A stretch of DNA of 64,000 nt from Iris pallida (taxonomy: Eukaryota; Streptophyta; Magnoliopsida; Asparagales; Iridaceae), in NCBI GenBank assembly GCA_029216955.1, contig JANAVB010003999.1, positions 4,962,197-5,026,196 on the forward strand, in the 5' to 3' direction. The notes beneath the pieces were generated by a model that was given only the letters and a program-made list of their open reading frames with translations, had not been told where the DNA came from and did not search any database. A program made the position numbers and the translations under genes. Shown piece by piece: positions 28,532 to 39,515 of this stretch. The first letter of the stretch is position 1, and every line of letters begins with the position of its first letter.

Positions 28532-31351
28532 ATGGCTCCCAAGACTCCTCGCGGCGGTGGCAAGGGAAAGGAGCCGGCGGAGTTTGCCGAAGAAGATGCT
28601 CCTATCACCATCGTGACTCCGGCTGACTTTCGGCCCGCGGTGACGGGTGGGTGTCGTCTTTTCTACTGCTTTTTCATTCAAACGAGCTTTGGGTTATACG
28701 GCGTGCCCTAACTCTTCTGCTGCCGACGCGCATAGACTTCTGTCCTGATGATGCGCCGAGGTTTTATCCTGCCGACGTGCATGGGTTTAGGCCTTTTTTA
28801 TGCACCGAGGTTTAACTGCTGACGCGCATGGGTTTACGCCCTGATGATGCGCCGAAGCCTCACTGCTGATGCGCATGGGTTTACACCCTGATGATGCTAT
28901 GAAGCTTCTGCTGACGCGTATGGGTTTTTACCCTGATGATGCGTCGAAGCTGATGCGCACGGGTTTTCACCCTGATGATGCGCCAGGTTGCTTGACACAC
29001 TTTGTCTTCTTACAGCTTTTTGCCTGACTTTTGTTTTTGTTGTGTCAGTGTTGATGATAATCCCTTTGCTGAATGAAGTCCTTCTGGATGCTTTTCTTTG
29101 TCAAATGGGAGTTGCGTTGGTTGCAAAGTATTCGGCCATCTCACTTGGTCTACCGCAACCAAAATAGGTGTTATATGGAGCCATATCTGCCCAGCCGGTT
29201 CGCTCGCCAGTTTGGCTATACCCAGCTAATGTTACGGAATCCCAGTAACAGTCTGGGGTTCATCGGAAGTTTGCTGGATGGAGCCCGGGGCTGGCAATAT
29301 TACAATGCCGGGTGCACTGGTGTTCATTTTACTACGCCAGTTCACAACCCTCGGCCACAGATCATGTATTCGGCAGTTAAGCTGTGTTGCACCATGAATA
29401 CTGTGTCTCCTGGTTATGATAGGGAGACTAGTTTCATCATTAGAACTCAGCTGGAGGCCACGGCGAATATGTTGATAGCGGCTCGATCATATCGTCCACC
29501 AGAATTGGCGGGATATCGGGCTGCTACTGCAGCATCAGTGAGAGATCCCTATGTTGGGAAGAGACGGGCCGATGCAGAAGCCGGTTCGTCTGTACCAAAA
29601 AGACAGAGAAAAACGACGACTCCAAAGGCTACGGGAGTGCCGTCTGTAATGCCAGTGGAACCAGTTCCTGCTGAGGTAAAGAGTCCTCCGTAATTTTGGC
29701 TCATCTTGTCATTTTAGTGACTTATGCTTTTCTTCTTGTAGGGATCGTCGAGGAAGAAGACCCGAGTTTCAAAATCGGGTGTCAGTAAACCGAAGGAGGT
29801 GGCAAGCTCTTCTGACGAGCGCATTCCTCCGATGGTAATGTCTCCAATGGAGGAGAATCCTGAAGATATTATTCCTGTGGAGGTTTTAGTATCTCCAGAC
29901 TTTGTTGAAAGAGACGCGGAGGTTGCAGCAACTTCCGGGATGGTGCCAGCTGCCGTGGGGGCCTTGGACGTTGAGGGTCCAGTGGATACGGGGCTTCGCG
30001 ATGATGAAGTGGAGTGGAGTTCGTCGTCTTCAGATGACGTCGCTCCAGAGTTGCAAGAGTCTGTTGCGGGGGCAACAGATGTGGTTGGAACGGAGGAGAT
30101 GGTTGATTCCCCTCCTTGTCATGACGAGGGGAGGTCGGCTGCGGCATTGTCGAGCCCTACCCCAGACTCAGCAGCGGAAGCTGAGGTGGCTACCGATTAG
30201 GAGGTAGCGACAGATCCTGTCCCTGTAGAGGGATTTGATGAGAAAAGTGAGACTCGACTGCCGGTCCTGCCTTCAGGGGCGAGTCAGGAGACAAGTGTTG
30301 ATCTCCCCGTTCTGCCAGGGGAGGTACTAGCTGCTGATAGCACGTTGGGGGCTGATGAGGTGGCCACTAACGTCGGTGGTTCTTCCGAGTTTGAGAGGGG
30401 TAAGGGTTTGATGGAACCCTCTGTTGCTCCTTCCACTTGGGGTACTATCTCGACGCCTGTCTCGGCTTCTTTTGTTCCTTTGGCTCCTCGGGCTAGTAGT
30501 CAAGCCCCTGTTGATGAAGAGCCTGTCGATACCGAGGGTCCGGCCTCGCGGATTGAGGCAGGCGGGCCTTCTTGCGGTCCGTCTGCTAAAGCAGCTCCTC
30601 CTACTCCTGCTATGACGCCGCAGGTGCTGGAGGATGCAGATGAATATGTGAAATTCATCATCGAGGCAGTGTATAAAATGCTGCAGAGGGGTGTATCGGC
30701 CGTGATGGACGCCAATAGAAGTTTTACGACGGCAAGAACTCTGGCAATGCCTCATATCAATCTGATCCGTCTTCATCAGGGCCATGATCATATGGCCGAC
30801 ATTCTAGAAGCCTCAGTGGTTGAGTTGGACCAGCGGCTTTCCGAATTACAGCGCATCCAGCGAAATGACCTCTCCGTCCTGATAGATACGGAGAAGGAGA
30901 AGCTGATCGCCGAGACTGAGTCTTCTAACCAGGCCACCGTGAGTGTCTGGGAACGCGAAGTGGCTGAGACTGAAGCTGCAGTGGAGTGGTTGTCTCAGTC
31001 TATGCGGGAGACGGTGGAGGCGCGAGCTGTGTTGAACACTAGTATCGCAGAGATTGATGCCCAGATCCGCCGCCTTGAGGACCAACGGGACCGACTTCTA
31101 TTAGATGTCGAACGTGTCCAGGCTGAACACGTAACATTCAAGAAGGAGGAGGCAGCTTTCACCCACCGGACTCTTACTTTGGCTCAGCAGCGGCAGCAGT
31201 TGGATGAGAGTATGAGAAGGACACTTCTCCTGAGGCTATTGAAGCGATGCGTCAAGAAGCTGAACGTCGAGTCTTGGCGACTGTGGAGACTCGGGCGGCA
31301 GACTTGAGACGTCGGATTGAAGAGCTTTCAACCAATCCTGGAGATGTTTAG
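28532..31351 (+). pseudogene. Antisense three-exon gene of element D: plant-mobile-domain-like part plus coiled-coil tail
   Basis: Predicted exons are 28532-28646, 29049-29675 and 29742-31351. Introns start GTGGGT and GTAAAG and end GTCAG and TTGTAG; phases agree at both junctions. The middle exon has YLPSRFARQFGY, GFIGSLLDGARGW and VHNPRPQ, which resemble the plant mobile domain seen in some transposons and in extra ORFs of Tat elements. Next comes a basic KKTRVSKSG stretch, a long acidic Ser/Pro-rich linker and, from about 30620, a heptad-rich coiled coil. Breaks: a frameshift near 29160-29168, TAG 30198-30200 and a frameshift near 31216-31225. Function unknown; DNA binding or regulation are guesses. 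Confidence 0.7.
28715..28986. repeat. Tandem repeats in intron 1 of D's antisense gene
   Basis: About six degenerate units of roughly 40-50 bp alternate GACGCGCATGGGTTT with CCTGATGATGCGCCGA. They carry the same GCGCATG motif as D's LTR. They sit wholly inside the predicted 402-bp intron. Confidence 0.88.
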
Positions 31352-31427
31352 GGATTGTAGTCTCTTCTTTTTATGTATTTGCAACTCTTACTGGGGATGG
31401 TGTAGTCCTTTACTCTCCTTTTTTAGA

Positions 31428-31433
31428 AATAAA
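31428..31433 (+). terminator. Polyadenylation signal of D's antisense gene
   Basis: AATAAA stands 77 bp after the stop codon in an AT-rich stretch, as expected for the 3' end of the antisense transcript. Confidence 0.5.
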
Positions 31434-31498
31434 GAAATATACAATTTTCTGTGATATGTTCATTTTTGCTGTCATGAACTTGATGGTTTGTGTGGACC

Positions 31499-31866
31499 TA
31501 TTATCTTTTGTGCACCTTGGTTTTTAGGTACAGATAATAAGTTTGAGAGAATCAACATGTTTGTGTAGAGGTAATGTGGACATGGCAAATATGGTATTCA
31601 AAATGATAGAATCTTCCTACTTAGAGGTGTTATGGACGTGGTAGGAGTGACTCTGGAGGATATGCGGAACTACTCAGAGGTAATGTGGACGTGAAAGTTT
31701 TGCGATTGATGTACGGCAACGCAGGGGTTGTCTGTACGGGATGTTTACTCAGAGGTAATGTGGACGTGGTAAACATGATTGGTAGCGTAGCCTCATGGAA
31801 TGTAAGATTTCGCTTTGTAGGATGTAGGAGGGACAACTCAGAGGTGATGTGGACGTGGTTGTCCTT
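31499..31866. other. Conserved-loop stem-loop family, element D copies
   Basis: At least five stem-loops share the loop TCAGAGGTNATGTGGACGTG (20 nt) but have unrelated stems: ATGTTTG/CAAATAT (31557, 31586); TCCTAC/GTAGGA (31615, 31641); GCGGAACT/AGTTTTGC with two G-T pairs (31664, 31696); ATGTTTAC/GTAAACAT (31741, 31769); and GGACAAC/GTTGTCC (31831, 31858). Two further stems without the loop consensus are TATTATC/GATAATA (31499, 31533) and GTACGGCAAC/GTTGTCTGTAC (31711, 31727). The cluster lies between the antisense gene's poly(A) signal and the pol stop on the other strand. Confidence 0.85.
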
Positions 31867-31990
31867 CTACTGAAGGATGCCTCGGAACAGCTGGGTTCCA
31901 GAAGCGTATGATTTTGTGGAAGGGAATTATATGTGAGTCCTGATGATTGGGTCCACAGATCCCGTTGTGGAAGTACATGTCTGAAAGATG

Positions 31991-33517
31991 TCAAGAGTAG
32001 TACTTCTTCAGGAACTTGCCGCTGATGGGCATCATGAACAAGTCCCCATTGGGTTTAGCGAGGCGGTAAGCACCGTTTGAGTATACCGTCTCTATGATGA
32101 AAGGTCCTTCCCACTTGGGTTCGAACTTTCCTGGTGTTTTGTGAGTCAACACCATCGGCCTCCTGACTGCCAGAACTAGGTCGCCTACTTGAAAAGTCCT
32201 CTGCTTGACCTTTTTGTTGAAAGCCTGTGATATACGGGCTTGGTAGAGTTCGATACGTTGTTGAGCTAGGAGACGCTTTTCGTCAAGTGCCTCCAGTTCC
32301 CGCAGACGACGACGTTGATTGTCCTCTTCTGTGAGTTAGTATGTGATTGCTACGCGGAGTGAGGGTATCTGGATCTCGAGAGGCAGTACCGCTTCGCTCC
32401 CGTAGACCAAAGAGAATGGTGTGTTGCCTATCGGGGTCCATACCATTGTGCGGTAAGCCCAAAGGCATTCACCGAGCTTTTCATCCCAGTCGCGTTTGTT
32501 GGATGACACGACCTTTTTGAGTAGCCTGACGATAGTCATGTTGAACGCCTCGGCCAACCCGTTTGCTGCCGGATTGTAGGCGGTTGATGCCATATTTTGA
32601 ATGCGATTCTTGTCACAGAATCTGCTAAAAGCATGGCTTATGAACTGAGGACCATTGTCGTGGATGATCCTCCGGGGTACTCCGAAACGGTAGATGACGT
32701 GGTGTTTGATGAAGCTGATCACCCTGGAGCTTTTTACTTCTGCCAGTGGAACTGCTTCTGCCCATTTAGAGAAGTAGTCGGTGATTGCTAGGATGAAACG
32801 GTGTCCTCTCGATGAAGGAGGGGTGATTGGTCCCACAATGTCCATGCCCCAAGCTTCGAAGGGTCAGGAGGCGACTGTAGGATGTAGTAGTTCTGACGGT
32901 GTATGGATGAAGTCCGCGTGAAGCTGGCACGCATGGCACTTCTTAGCATAGTCGACAGCGTCAACGGCCATGGTTGGCCAGTAGTAGCCCATGCGTCGCA
33001 GTCGGTCCTGCAACTTAGGGCCAGGTTGATGGGCCCCGTAGGTTCCATCGTGAGCTTCTCGAAGGGCTTCGGCTGCTTCTTCGTTTGACAAACATCGAAG
33101 GAGAAGTCCATTGTAGGAGTGTCGGTACAGTATTTTAGTGGCTGTATCGTAGTAGAATCGAAGAGAGCGTCTCCTGACTGAGACGGCTTCTTTCGGGTCC
33201 TCTGGAAGAATTCTGTAGACAGCAAAGTCGATGAACGGGAATCTCCAATCTCGGACATTAATACCAGCGCTTGTTGACATAGCATGGGCTACTCGTGAGC
33301 ACAGGTTGTTTTTAGGATAGACCAAGTCTCGACCAACTACCATGACGTAGTATTGAGTCCCGAGGGGGGCTGCCAAGGAGGCTGCGAGGCCAGCCAGAGC
33401 ATCAGCCTCGAGATTTTGTAGACGAGGTACGTGTTCGATGAAGAACCCGGTGAAGGTTGAAATGATGTTCAATGCAACTTCATGGTAAGGGATCAGATCT
33501 TCATGGCGAACCTCGTA
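31991..33517 (-). pseudogene. Integrase of element D
   Basis: The zinc module HDGTYGAHQPGPK...CHACQ is followed by a catalytic core with MDIVGP (D), HDNGPQF (D) and NGLAEAFN (E). The tail has WEGPFII and GKFLKKYYS, closing at TGA 31991-31993. Nonsense codons occur near 32336 (GAA-like position), 32864 (TGG to TGA) and 33518. The frame is otherwise continuous and parallels A's integrase almost residue for residue in the core. Confidence 0.9.
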
Positions 33518-33979
33518 TTACCCTCTGATCTGGTTTACGACGAGTTTTGAGTCACCGTAGGCTTCCAGATGATCCACCCCCAGCTGTTGCGCCAGCTGGA
33601 GTCCTATAATGAGCGCATTGTACTCGGCAACATTGTTGGAGCACGGCTTCGAAAGGAAGTAAGCGCGCTGGATGACCAGCTGATCGGGAGAGACCAAGAC
33701 TACCCCCACTCCTGCGATAATTTGGCCTTTGGAGCCTGTTCTTGAAGCGCCATCGAAAAATATCCGCCAGACGGAGCTTTCTTCAGTGACGTTAGATTCT
33801 TGGACCTCATCCGGGATGTCTTCATAGAGTCTTGAGGACTCTGGGATGGGGTGTGCAGCTAAAAAGTTAGCCAGAGCTTGACCCTTAACAGCTTTTTGTG
33901 GGACGAACACCATGTTGTATGGTGTTAGCAAGATCGCCCATGTGGCAAGCCGGGAGTTTAATGATCCTGGCTTCGTCAT
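33518..33979 (-). pseudogene. Second (archaeal-type) RNase H of element D
   Basis: The FFDGAS, AEYNALI and YGDSKLVVNQ motifs match the extra RNase H of element A and mark the Tat lineage. The last acidic motif (LEADALAG) lies beyond the stop near 33518, in the next open segment. The frame is uninterrupted here. Confidence 0.88.
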
Positions 33980-34440
33980 GAGGACTCTGAGCGGATTGAC
34001 TCAAGAAATGACATGAATTGTCTGCTCCGAGACATAATGATGAGTCTTTTGGATGGCAAATACCAAAGCCAAGCACTCATTTTCAACGGGATTGTACCGG
34101 TGTTCGACCCCGATCAGAGTTCGACCAAGGTAGTAGATTGCTTGCTCATAGCCTGTATCACTGTTCTGAGCTAGCAGAGCGCCGAGGGAATGATCCATAG
34201 CACGGACGTAGAGGAGAAATGGTTTGCCGACGACTGGTGCCACCAGGACTGGCGGGCTCGTCAGATAAGCCTTGATGTCGTCGAAAGCCTTTTGGCATTC
34301 CTCTGTCCAGACGTAAGAGACTCCCTTCTTCATGAGTTGAGTGAAGGGTTGACATTTTCCGGAAAGGTTTACTATGAACCTCCGGATATATGCCAGACGC
34401 CCCTGCAGGCCTCGAAGTTCTCGAAGGTTCTTCGGAGGGT
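33980..34440 (-). pseudogene. Post-RT connection and degenerate first RNase H of element D
   Basis: Two frames cover it. NLRELRGLQGRLAYIRRF, the first piece after the RT palm, begins at about 34440, and MKKGVSYVWTEECQKAFDD follows. The RNase H part reads LYVRAMDHSLGALLAQ, without the catalytic aspartate, as in A. A TGA near 34000 replaces an arginine codon (A has AGA or CGA there). Confidence 0.82.
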
Positions 34441-35022
34441 CCGATTATAGTAGTCCTGCGGCTTTCCTTTAGGTGTTGGAAGCCGGAGAGAAAGACGTCG
34501 ACCCTTGCCGTAGTTCAGGCCTTTGTTGCTTTTTAGGTCGTAACCCATCTTTTGGATGAGATACTTTGCCGTGTCCGTGTACCGATAGATTTGTATTCTG
34601 CCGGCATCTGGTTCTGGCTCGAGTGGCGGGAGGTCTTGATGACGCTCAACTTTGCCGAAAATGACGGATTCTTCGTCTCGACTTCGCGGTGGGACTAAAG
34701 AACAGACCCCTTGGAACGGGACTACTCGATTTACATGATTGACGGTCGTTATTTGTGTTTGCAACGACCGTAGAGTGTTATCTAATGTATATATGGCATT
34801 CCAATGTGGAAGACTAGAATAATTAAAAGAAACTCTATTATTGATGAAATACGAGATTTTATCCCGCGGGATTATATTGTCCAGAGAGGGTGCGTCTACA
34901 TCAGCAGAGATTTATTCTCCTAGCTCTTCATCTGTGAGTGCTGGGATTGGATTGGGAGAGTCCACCACAGCTTTGACTTCGGGGTCCGAGAGGGCTATGT
35001 GGGCCTTCTCTGGCAGCTTGGA
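34441..35022 (-). pseudogene. Spacer and G-patch-like part of element D pol, ending at the RT deletion
   Basis: GYDLKSNKGLNYGKGRR corresponds to A's glycine-rich segment. Soon after it, near 34441, the sequence jumps directly to the region that follows RT in element A. Roughly 1.4 kb present in A, including the fingers, palm and YVDD motif, is absent. Upstream (34765-35022) the frame is broken by several stops. Confidence 0.8.
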
Positions 35023-35445
35023 TTACGGCGGCTTGCCCTTAAGGCGCACCTTCAGAGGTGCCTCCACTGTCCCTCCGGTGATTGGCGCCTTCCCCTGTAG
35101 TTTTGCCACAAGGGGAGCCGATGTTTGAGGCGGCTTTCCCTTGAGCCGTATCTTCAGGAGAGCTTCAGGAGCAGCTGGTGCTTTCCCGGGCAGCTTAATG
35201 CTCATGGGAGGCAACTTCTGAGGCGGTTTGCCTTTGAGTTGGATCTTCAAAGGAGCGTCGGGAGTGACCTCAGGCTCCATGTCCGGCTCTGCTGCCGTTT
35301 CTGCCTCGTCGTCAGCATCATTGGCTTCCTCCTCGTCAGGTGACTTGTACAGGTCGCAGTCGGTGAAGTAGGCTTCAATCCCTTTGAAAGGGTCGATGTC
35401 CGCAAACTCCGTCCGGATGACGTTGTTGGTGGATACGTACTTCAT
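35023..35445 (-). pseudogene. Repetitive protease-RT spacer of element D
   Basis: After the protease the frame encodes FKGIEAYFTDC, an acidic stretch, then repeats alternating LKGKPP and LPGKAP/LQGKAP at about 20-residue spacing (six or more). A carries IPVxGR repeats at exactly this place. A TAA at 35449-35451 precedes it (CAA or CAG in origin). The role is unknown; a flexible linker or cleavage region is possible. Confidence 0.7.
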
Positions 35446-35448
35446 ACA

Positions 35449-36744
35449 TTAGTGGAGCATGGATGGCACCACCATGTACTCATGCAGCCATGGACGATCC
35501 AACAGAAGGTTGTAGTTGACGTCGGCATCCACGACGTAACAAGTCACCTCAGTTCTGAGATTACCGATGTGGCACTTTAGTCGTATTTTGCCTAGTGGCT
35601 CGCTTTTGCTAGCATTGAAGCCACTGATTGTTGTGTTAGATGGCGCCAGTCGGTACATTGGGATCCCCAGTATTGAGAGCAGCGTCTTCGGGATGATGTT
35701 GAGGGAAGACCCTGGATCGATCTGAGTCCGCTTCACCTTGACAGAACCGATATACCCTTTATAATACAGCAGCCTGTTGTGTCGGTTATACTTGAGCAGC
35801 ATGTCCTGTTGGATGAAGGTTATATTGGGGATAACCTCATTCGTACAGTGGCAGTGCGTGTATGCAGTCGAGAGATCTTCAGGCTGCTTAACCTGACTGG
35901 GAAAGGATTTGGCATCTTTCAGAGCTTCGCAGAGAGCTTCTCGGGTGTCTTTGGAAAGACGAAGGAGCTCAAACAGAGATAGGCGGGCAGGAGTACTGGC
36001 CAGTTGTGCCAGTATATCGAAGTTGTAGGGCTTGGCTAGCCCCGAAGCATTCTCCTTTCGCAGAGGCCTATCAAAGCGGACTTCTATCTGCTTCTGTTTA
36101 TTGGCTGCTGGGGGCTTAGACGGGCCCTCCTCCTGGACAGCAGGGACGGTGCAAGGAGGCACCACCTCGACGGCAGCTTCGTCGGGTTGGGCGTTCTGTT
36201 GTGAACGCGTCTGTACAGGAAGTGCCTCTTCCGCTGAGGAAGAGACCATGCGGCAAGACTTGATCTTCCTGCCTTTGGATTTGGAGGTAGGGCGTACTTC
36301 CGGTTGAGTCCCCTCAGAGACAAGATCAGGGTGAACCCATAGGATCTCTCCCCGAGATGTGGTGAGTGGGATGAGTCCACTCACGTTGTCACGAGTAGGT
36401 GGTAAGTTAACCACCTGCATTGTCGCCTTAGGGATGGAGACGATGCCATCTTGTATTGTAGTTGGCGGCAGGGTGTCGAACTGGAGTGACACTATGTTGG
36501 CTGACACCGTCTTCTCCTCGTAGTCGACGGAGATTATATCCGCATTGATCATGCGCTGGATGTAATTCTTGAGGACATAGCAGTCCTTGGTTAGGTGTCC
36601 GACAAACCGATGGTAGTGACAGTACCTCGGGTTGTCCACTTTCCCAACCTCGTCGGGACGCTTCGGGTCCGACAGCTTGATCTTGTCACCCTGCTTCAGT
36701 ATCTTAAATAGCTGTAGGGTGCCTTCATCATTGAAAGAGTACAC
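35449..36744 (-). pseudogene. Gag C-terminus and protease of element D
   Basis: The zinc knuckle CHYHRFVGHLTKDC (C-x2-H-x4-H-x4-C) lies near residue 42 of this segment. The KPYNFDILAQLASTPARLSL linker is shared with A. The protease shows IDPGSSLNIIPK and YNLLLDRPWLHEY. As in A, the active site has P after the aspartate (DPGS). The frame is open throughout. Confidence 0.88.
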
Positions 36745-36774
36745 CTCCTTTGGCCTTGGTGCAAGTGGAGGCTT

Positions 36775-37841
36775 CTAAGTAGGTGCTGATGCACCTTTTG
36801 AAGCATTGACAGTCAATGCCTGTTTCTCCTTCGTCTCTCGTCCGGGGTTGTTGGCCGCAGGCCGCTTTCCCTTGTCCTTAAAGGCAGAGAAACTGACTCC
36901 CAGAAGACGAGTATTGGTCGCCTTCTTTTCTGCGGCTTCTGCTTCAATGATCAAGGAGCTCCAGTCGGGAGGAGGAGTAGAGTTAAGCCAGAGTTTGACT
37001 GCAGGCAGCATGTTCATGCTGCAGGAGGAGAGGAGTGCATGTTCTAGCATGCCCGAGGGCAGTCTGAAGCAGGCCTGTCGGAAGCGTTCGATGAACACTC
37101 GAACTGTTTCCTTCTCCTTCTGGCGTATCTCTATAAGGGACGCCATTGTCATGTCCTTTTTGCCGTCGTAGAAACGGTCGAAAAAAGGTGCGTCAGGTCA
37201 TCGAAGGAAGATATAGAATTGTTGGGGAGGCTGCAGTACCATTCGTACGCCACTCCCTTCAGTGCCCCGACAAATATGTTGGTGAGTAGCGCGTCCTCCT
37301 TCGGAAGATGTCCCGTCTGAGACTGGAAGTACGTCAGATAGCGACGAGGAGAGTCCTTTCCGTCGTATGGCGTCAGTGTTTGTGGTTTATACTTAGGAGG
37401 ATAAACCACTTTGTTCCACTCGAGGGGATAAGGTTGGGGAATCCCTATCTTTTGGCGCTCCTCTTGTCTCGTCTTGGACTCAAAGCGCTCGCGCAAGTCC
37501 TTGATCATCTCGACCACGTCTTCCGTGGAGCTGGGAGTCGAGGAAGGTGGTACCACCTGAAGTTGGGCATTTGAGGGCTCCGATGTCCGAGGTGCTTCTC
37601 GATGATCCGTATCCAAGGATACCCGTTGAAGGGGTACGCTTGATTCTCCGTTGGCCCCTAGGTCGAGACCGGTGGAAGGTGTCCTGGCCAAAGCTGACCG
37701 TATCGCAAACACTGCTTGAGTCAGTGTTTGCATGGAGGCAGAGAGGGTTTTGAGTCCTCCCTCTAATGTATCCATACGCTGGACGAGGTCTGGTGGCGGT
37801 GCATCAGACTCGGAATCACCCCCAGCCATGTATACTGTCAT
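36775..37841 (-). pseudogene. Gag core of element D
   Basis: Two overlapping frames (37841-37149 and 37152-36775) make up the gag core: YPPKYKPQTLTPYDGKDSP, a GVAYEWYCSLPNNS segment and TVRVFIERFRQACFRLP. A frameshift near 37150-37190 separates them, and a CAG-to-TAG change at 36775-36777 separates the second from the knuckle region. Confidence 0.88.
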
Positions 37842-39481
37842 GATACGGCTGGAAGTGGATGGATCGGTTGAGGCTTCACTCTCGGCTTCACTCTCTTGTA
37901 GGAGAGTTGCCTCTCCTGGAGCTTCGTCCTGGCCACCCCCGACTATGTTCTGGGGAACATTCTTGATGGGAACATCTGCAAGGGCCTGATTACCCTAGGT
38001 TCCGTCTTGAAGGACTTCTTCGTCTCCGAGACTCAGATCCGTGGGGGCTAGACTACCCCCGGCTATATTTTGGGGGACACCCTCGTCTTGAAGGACATGG
38101 GCTAGATGACCCCCAGCCATGTCCGGGAGGTTGACTTCGAGAAGATCGGCCCCAGCTGTACTTTGGAAGACAACTTCGTCTTCGGAAGAAGGCTCGACAA
38201 GGGTCTGACTACCCCCAGTTTCCTCCACGAGCTTCTTTCTCCCCCGAGTGTCTTTGAACACTTCGGAGGACGAGACACTTGCCTTGGCTTTCCTCGGCTG
38301 GTTCTTGGACGAGGACGAGGAATTGCCAGTCGTCTTTCGGACTGACGAGGAGTTAGAGATCACGTTGCATGAAGCAACCCTTGGCTCTTCTTTTGTTGAC
38401 ACCTTCTTTCCGAGGCGACGTCGAAGGGGTGTCGATGATTGCAGCCGCTGGAATACTGACTGCCTTGGTGGGACTGCCACCTTATAACAGCAGTTGATGG
38501 TGACCACTACACAAGTGTGCCCTGTGAGGGGCACATCGTGCTTGTCAGTCGACTCTCCTGATCGGCGCTTGTGAGTGATCACGTTGCGCAGATCGTTGGA
38601 GGAGAGTGCCACCTTCGCACCCTCTTCAGGTGCATGGCAAGGCCAAGCGCCGGGTGGTCAAGTGAATGCTGCGCCCCCTGATCTAACACCAAACAGGCGT
38701 CCCAATTAGTAATGGGGGAACAACATTTGAAGTGACTTGAACGGACCTCAGACGCACAACCAGAGGAGGTGCGGGAGTTCAAGACCGCTGGATTTGCCTT
38801 ACTTGACTTAGTTGTGCACGCAGTAGATGCGCCCAAGTGAGACAAGGACTTTGAAGGTCGGCACGTTTCTGGCACAGAAGCACCTGAGTCGACCTTATAC
38901 AACTTACCATCAGCAGCGCGCATGATTGTGAGCGCATGCTTCTGGCCTGCTGCTGGCATAGCACGTTTGGGGCACATGGCCCGTGCTGCCTTGGACTTCT
39001 TCGTACCAGTCCGCTGGGACGCGTAGTACTCAGAATCCAAATTCTCCTCCCCACTATAGCGAGTGAGTCTGTCAAAGATAGAGACCTTCTGTGGCACATC
39101 GGAGGTGATGTGTGGGGCATTAGTTGTGCCCCTTCTCCGTCGACGCATCTTCCTCACCTGAGAGGGAGATGACTGGGGAATGTGGTCAGCCGCACGTTTC
39201 TCCGAGAGATGCGCTGCAGCGGTGGGCGCATCTTGGTTGCTGAGGATGTCAGCAGGAAGAGAAGGCTGGATCAGCGCATCCTCTTCGGTGGTGGTGCCAG
39301 ATGCGTCGACCTTGCGCACCCAGACTCGGCGGGTCTTCTTCGACTTTGGCAGCCGCTTCGAAGGACTCGCACTTCCTTCAGAGATGAACTCCTCATACGC
39401 CTGTTGATTGAGGCGTACGACCAGCATCTTGTGGGAGGAGCCCACCTTTACATCGTCGGATTGCGACACAGCTTTCTCGAT
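37842..39481 (-). pseudogene. Leader ORF of element D upstream of gag
   Basis: Two frames (39469-38579 and 38612-37995) overlap at a frameshift near 38590, then run on through a TAG at 37995 towards gag. The motif LNQQAYEEFISEG matches A's leader ORF. VSIFDRLTRY and later SVFQRLQSS repeat an S-V/I-F-x-R-L/I motif also present in A (QSVFNRI). The DNA of this ORF is rich in GCGCATG-type words. The C-terminal part is acidic with repeated AGG and LQD segments. Function is unknown. Confidence 0.72.
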
Positions 39482-39495
39482 GGAGGAAAAGAGGT

Positions 39496-39511
39496 CCCCA
39501 GCAGAGTCGCT
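39496..39511 (-). other. Primer binding site of element D
   Basis: AGCGACTCTGCTGGGG on the minus strand, four bases after the 5' LTR, shares its 15-base core with the site of element A. Confidence 0.7.
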
Positions 39512-39515
39512 AGCT

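Noticed and set aside
30327..30791. Minus-strand frame within the antisense gene of D
   Set aside because: Shadow of the plus-strand exon, which has the better promoter, splice and composition evidence.
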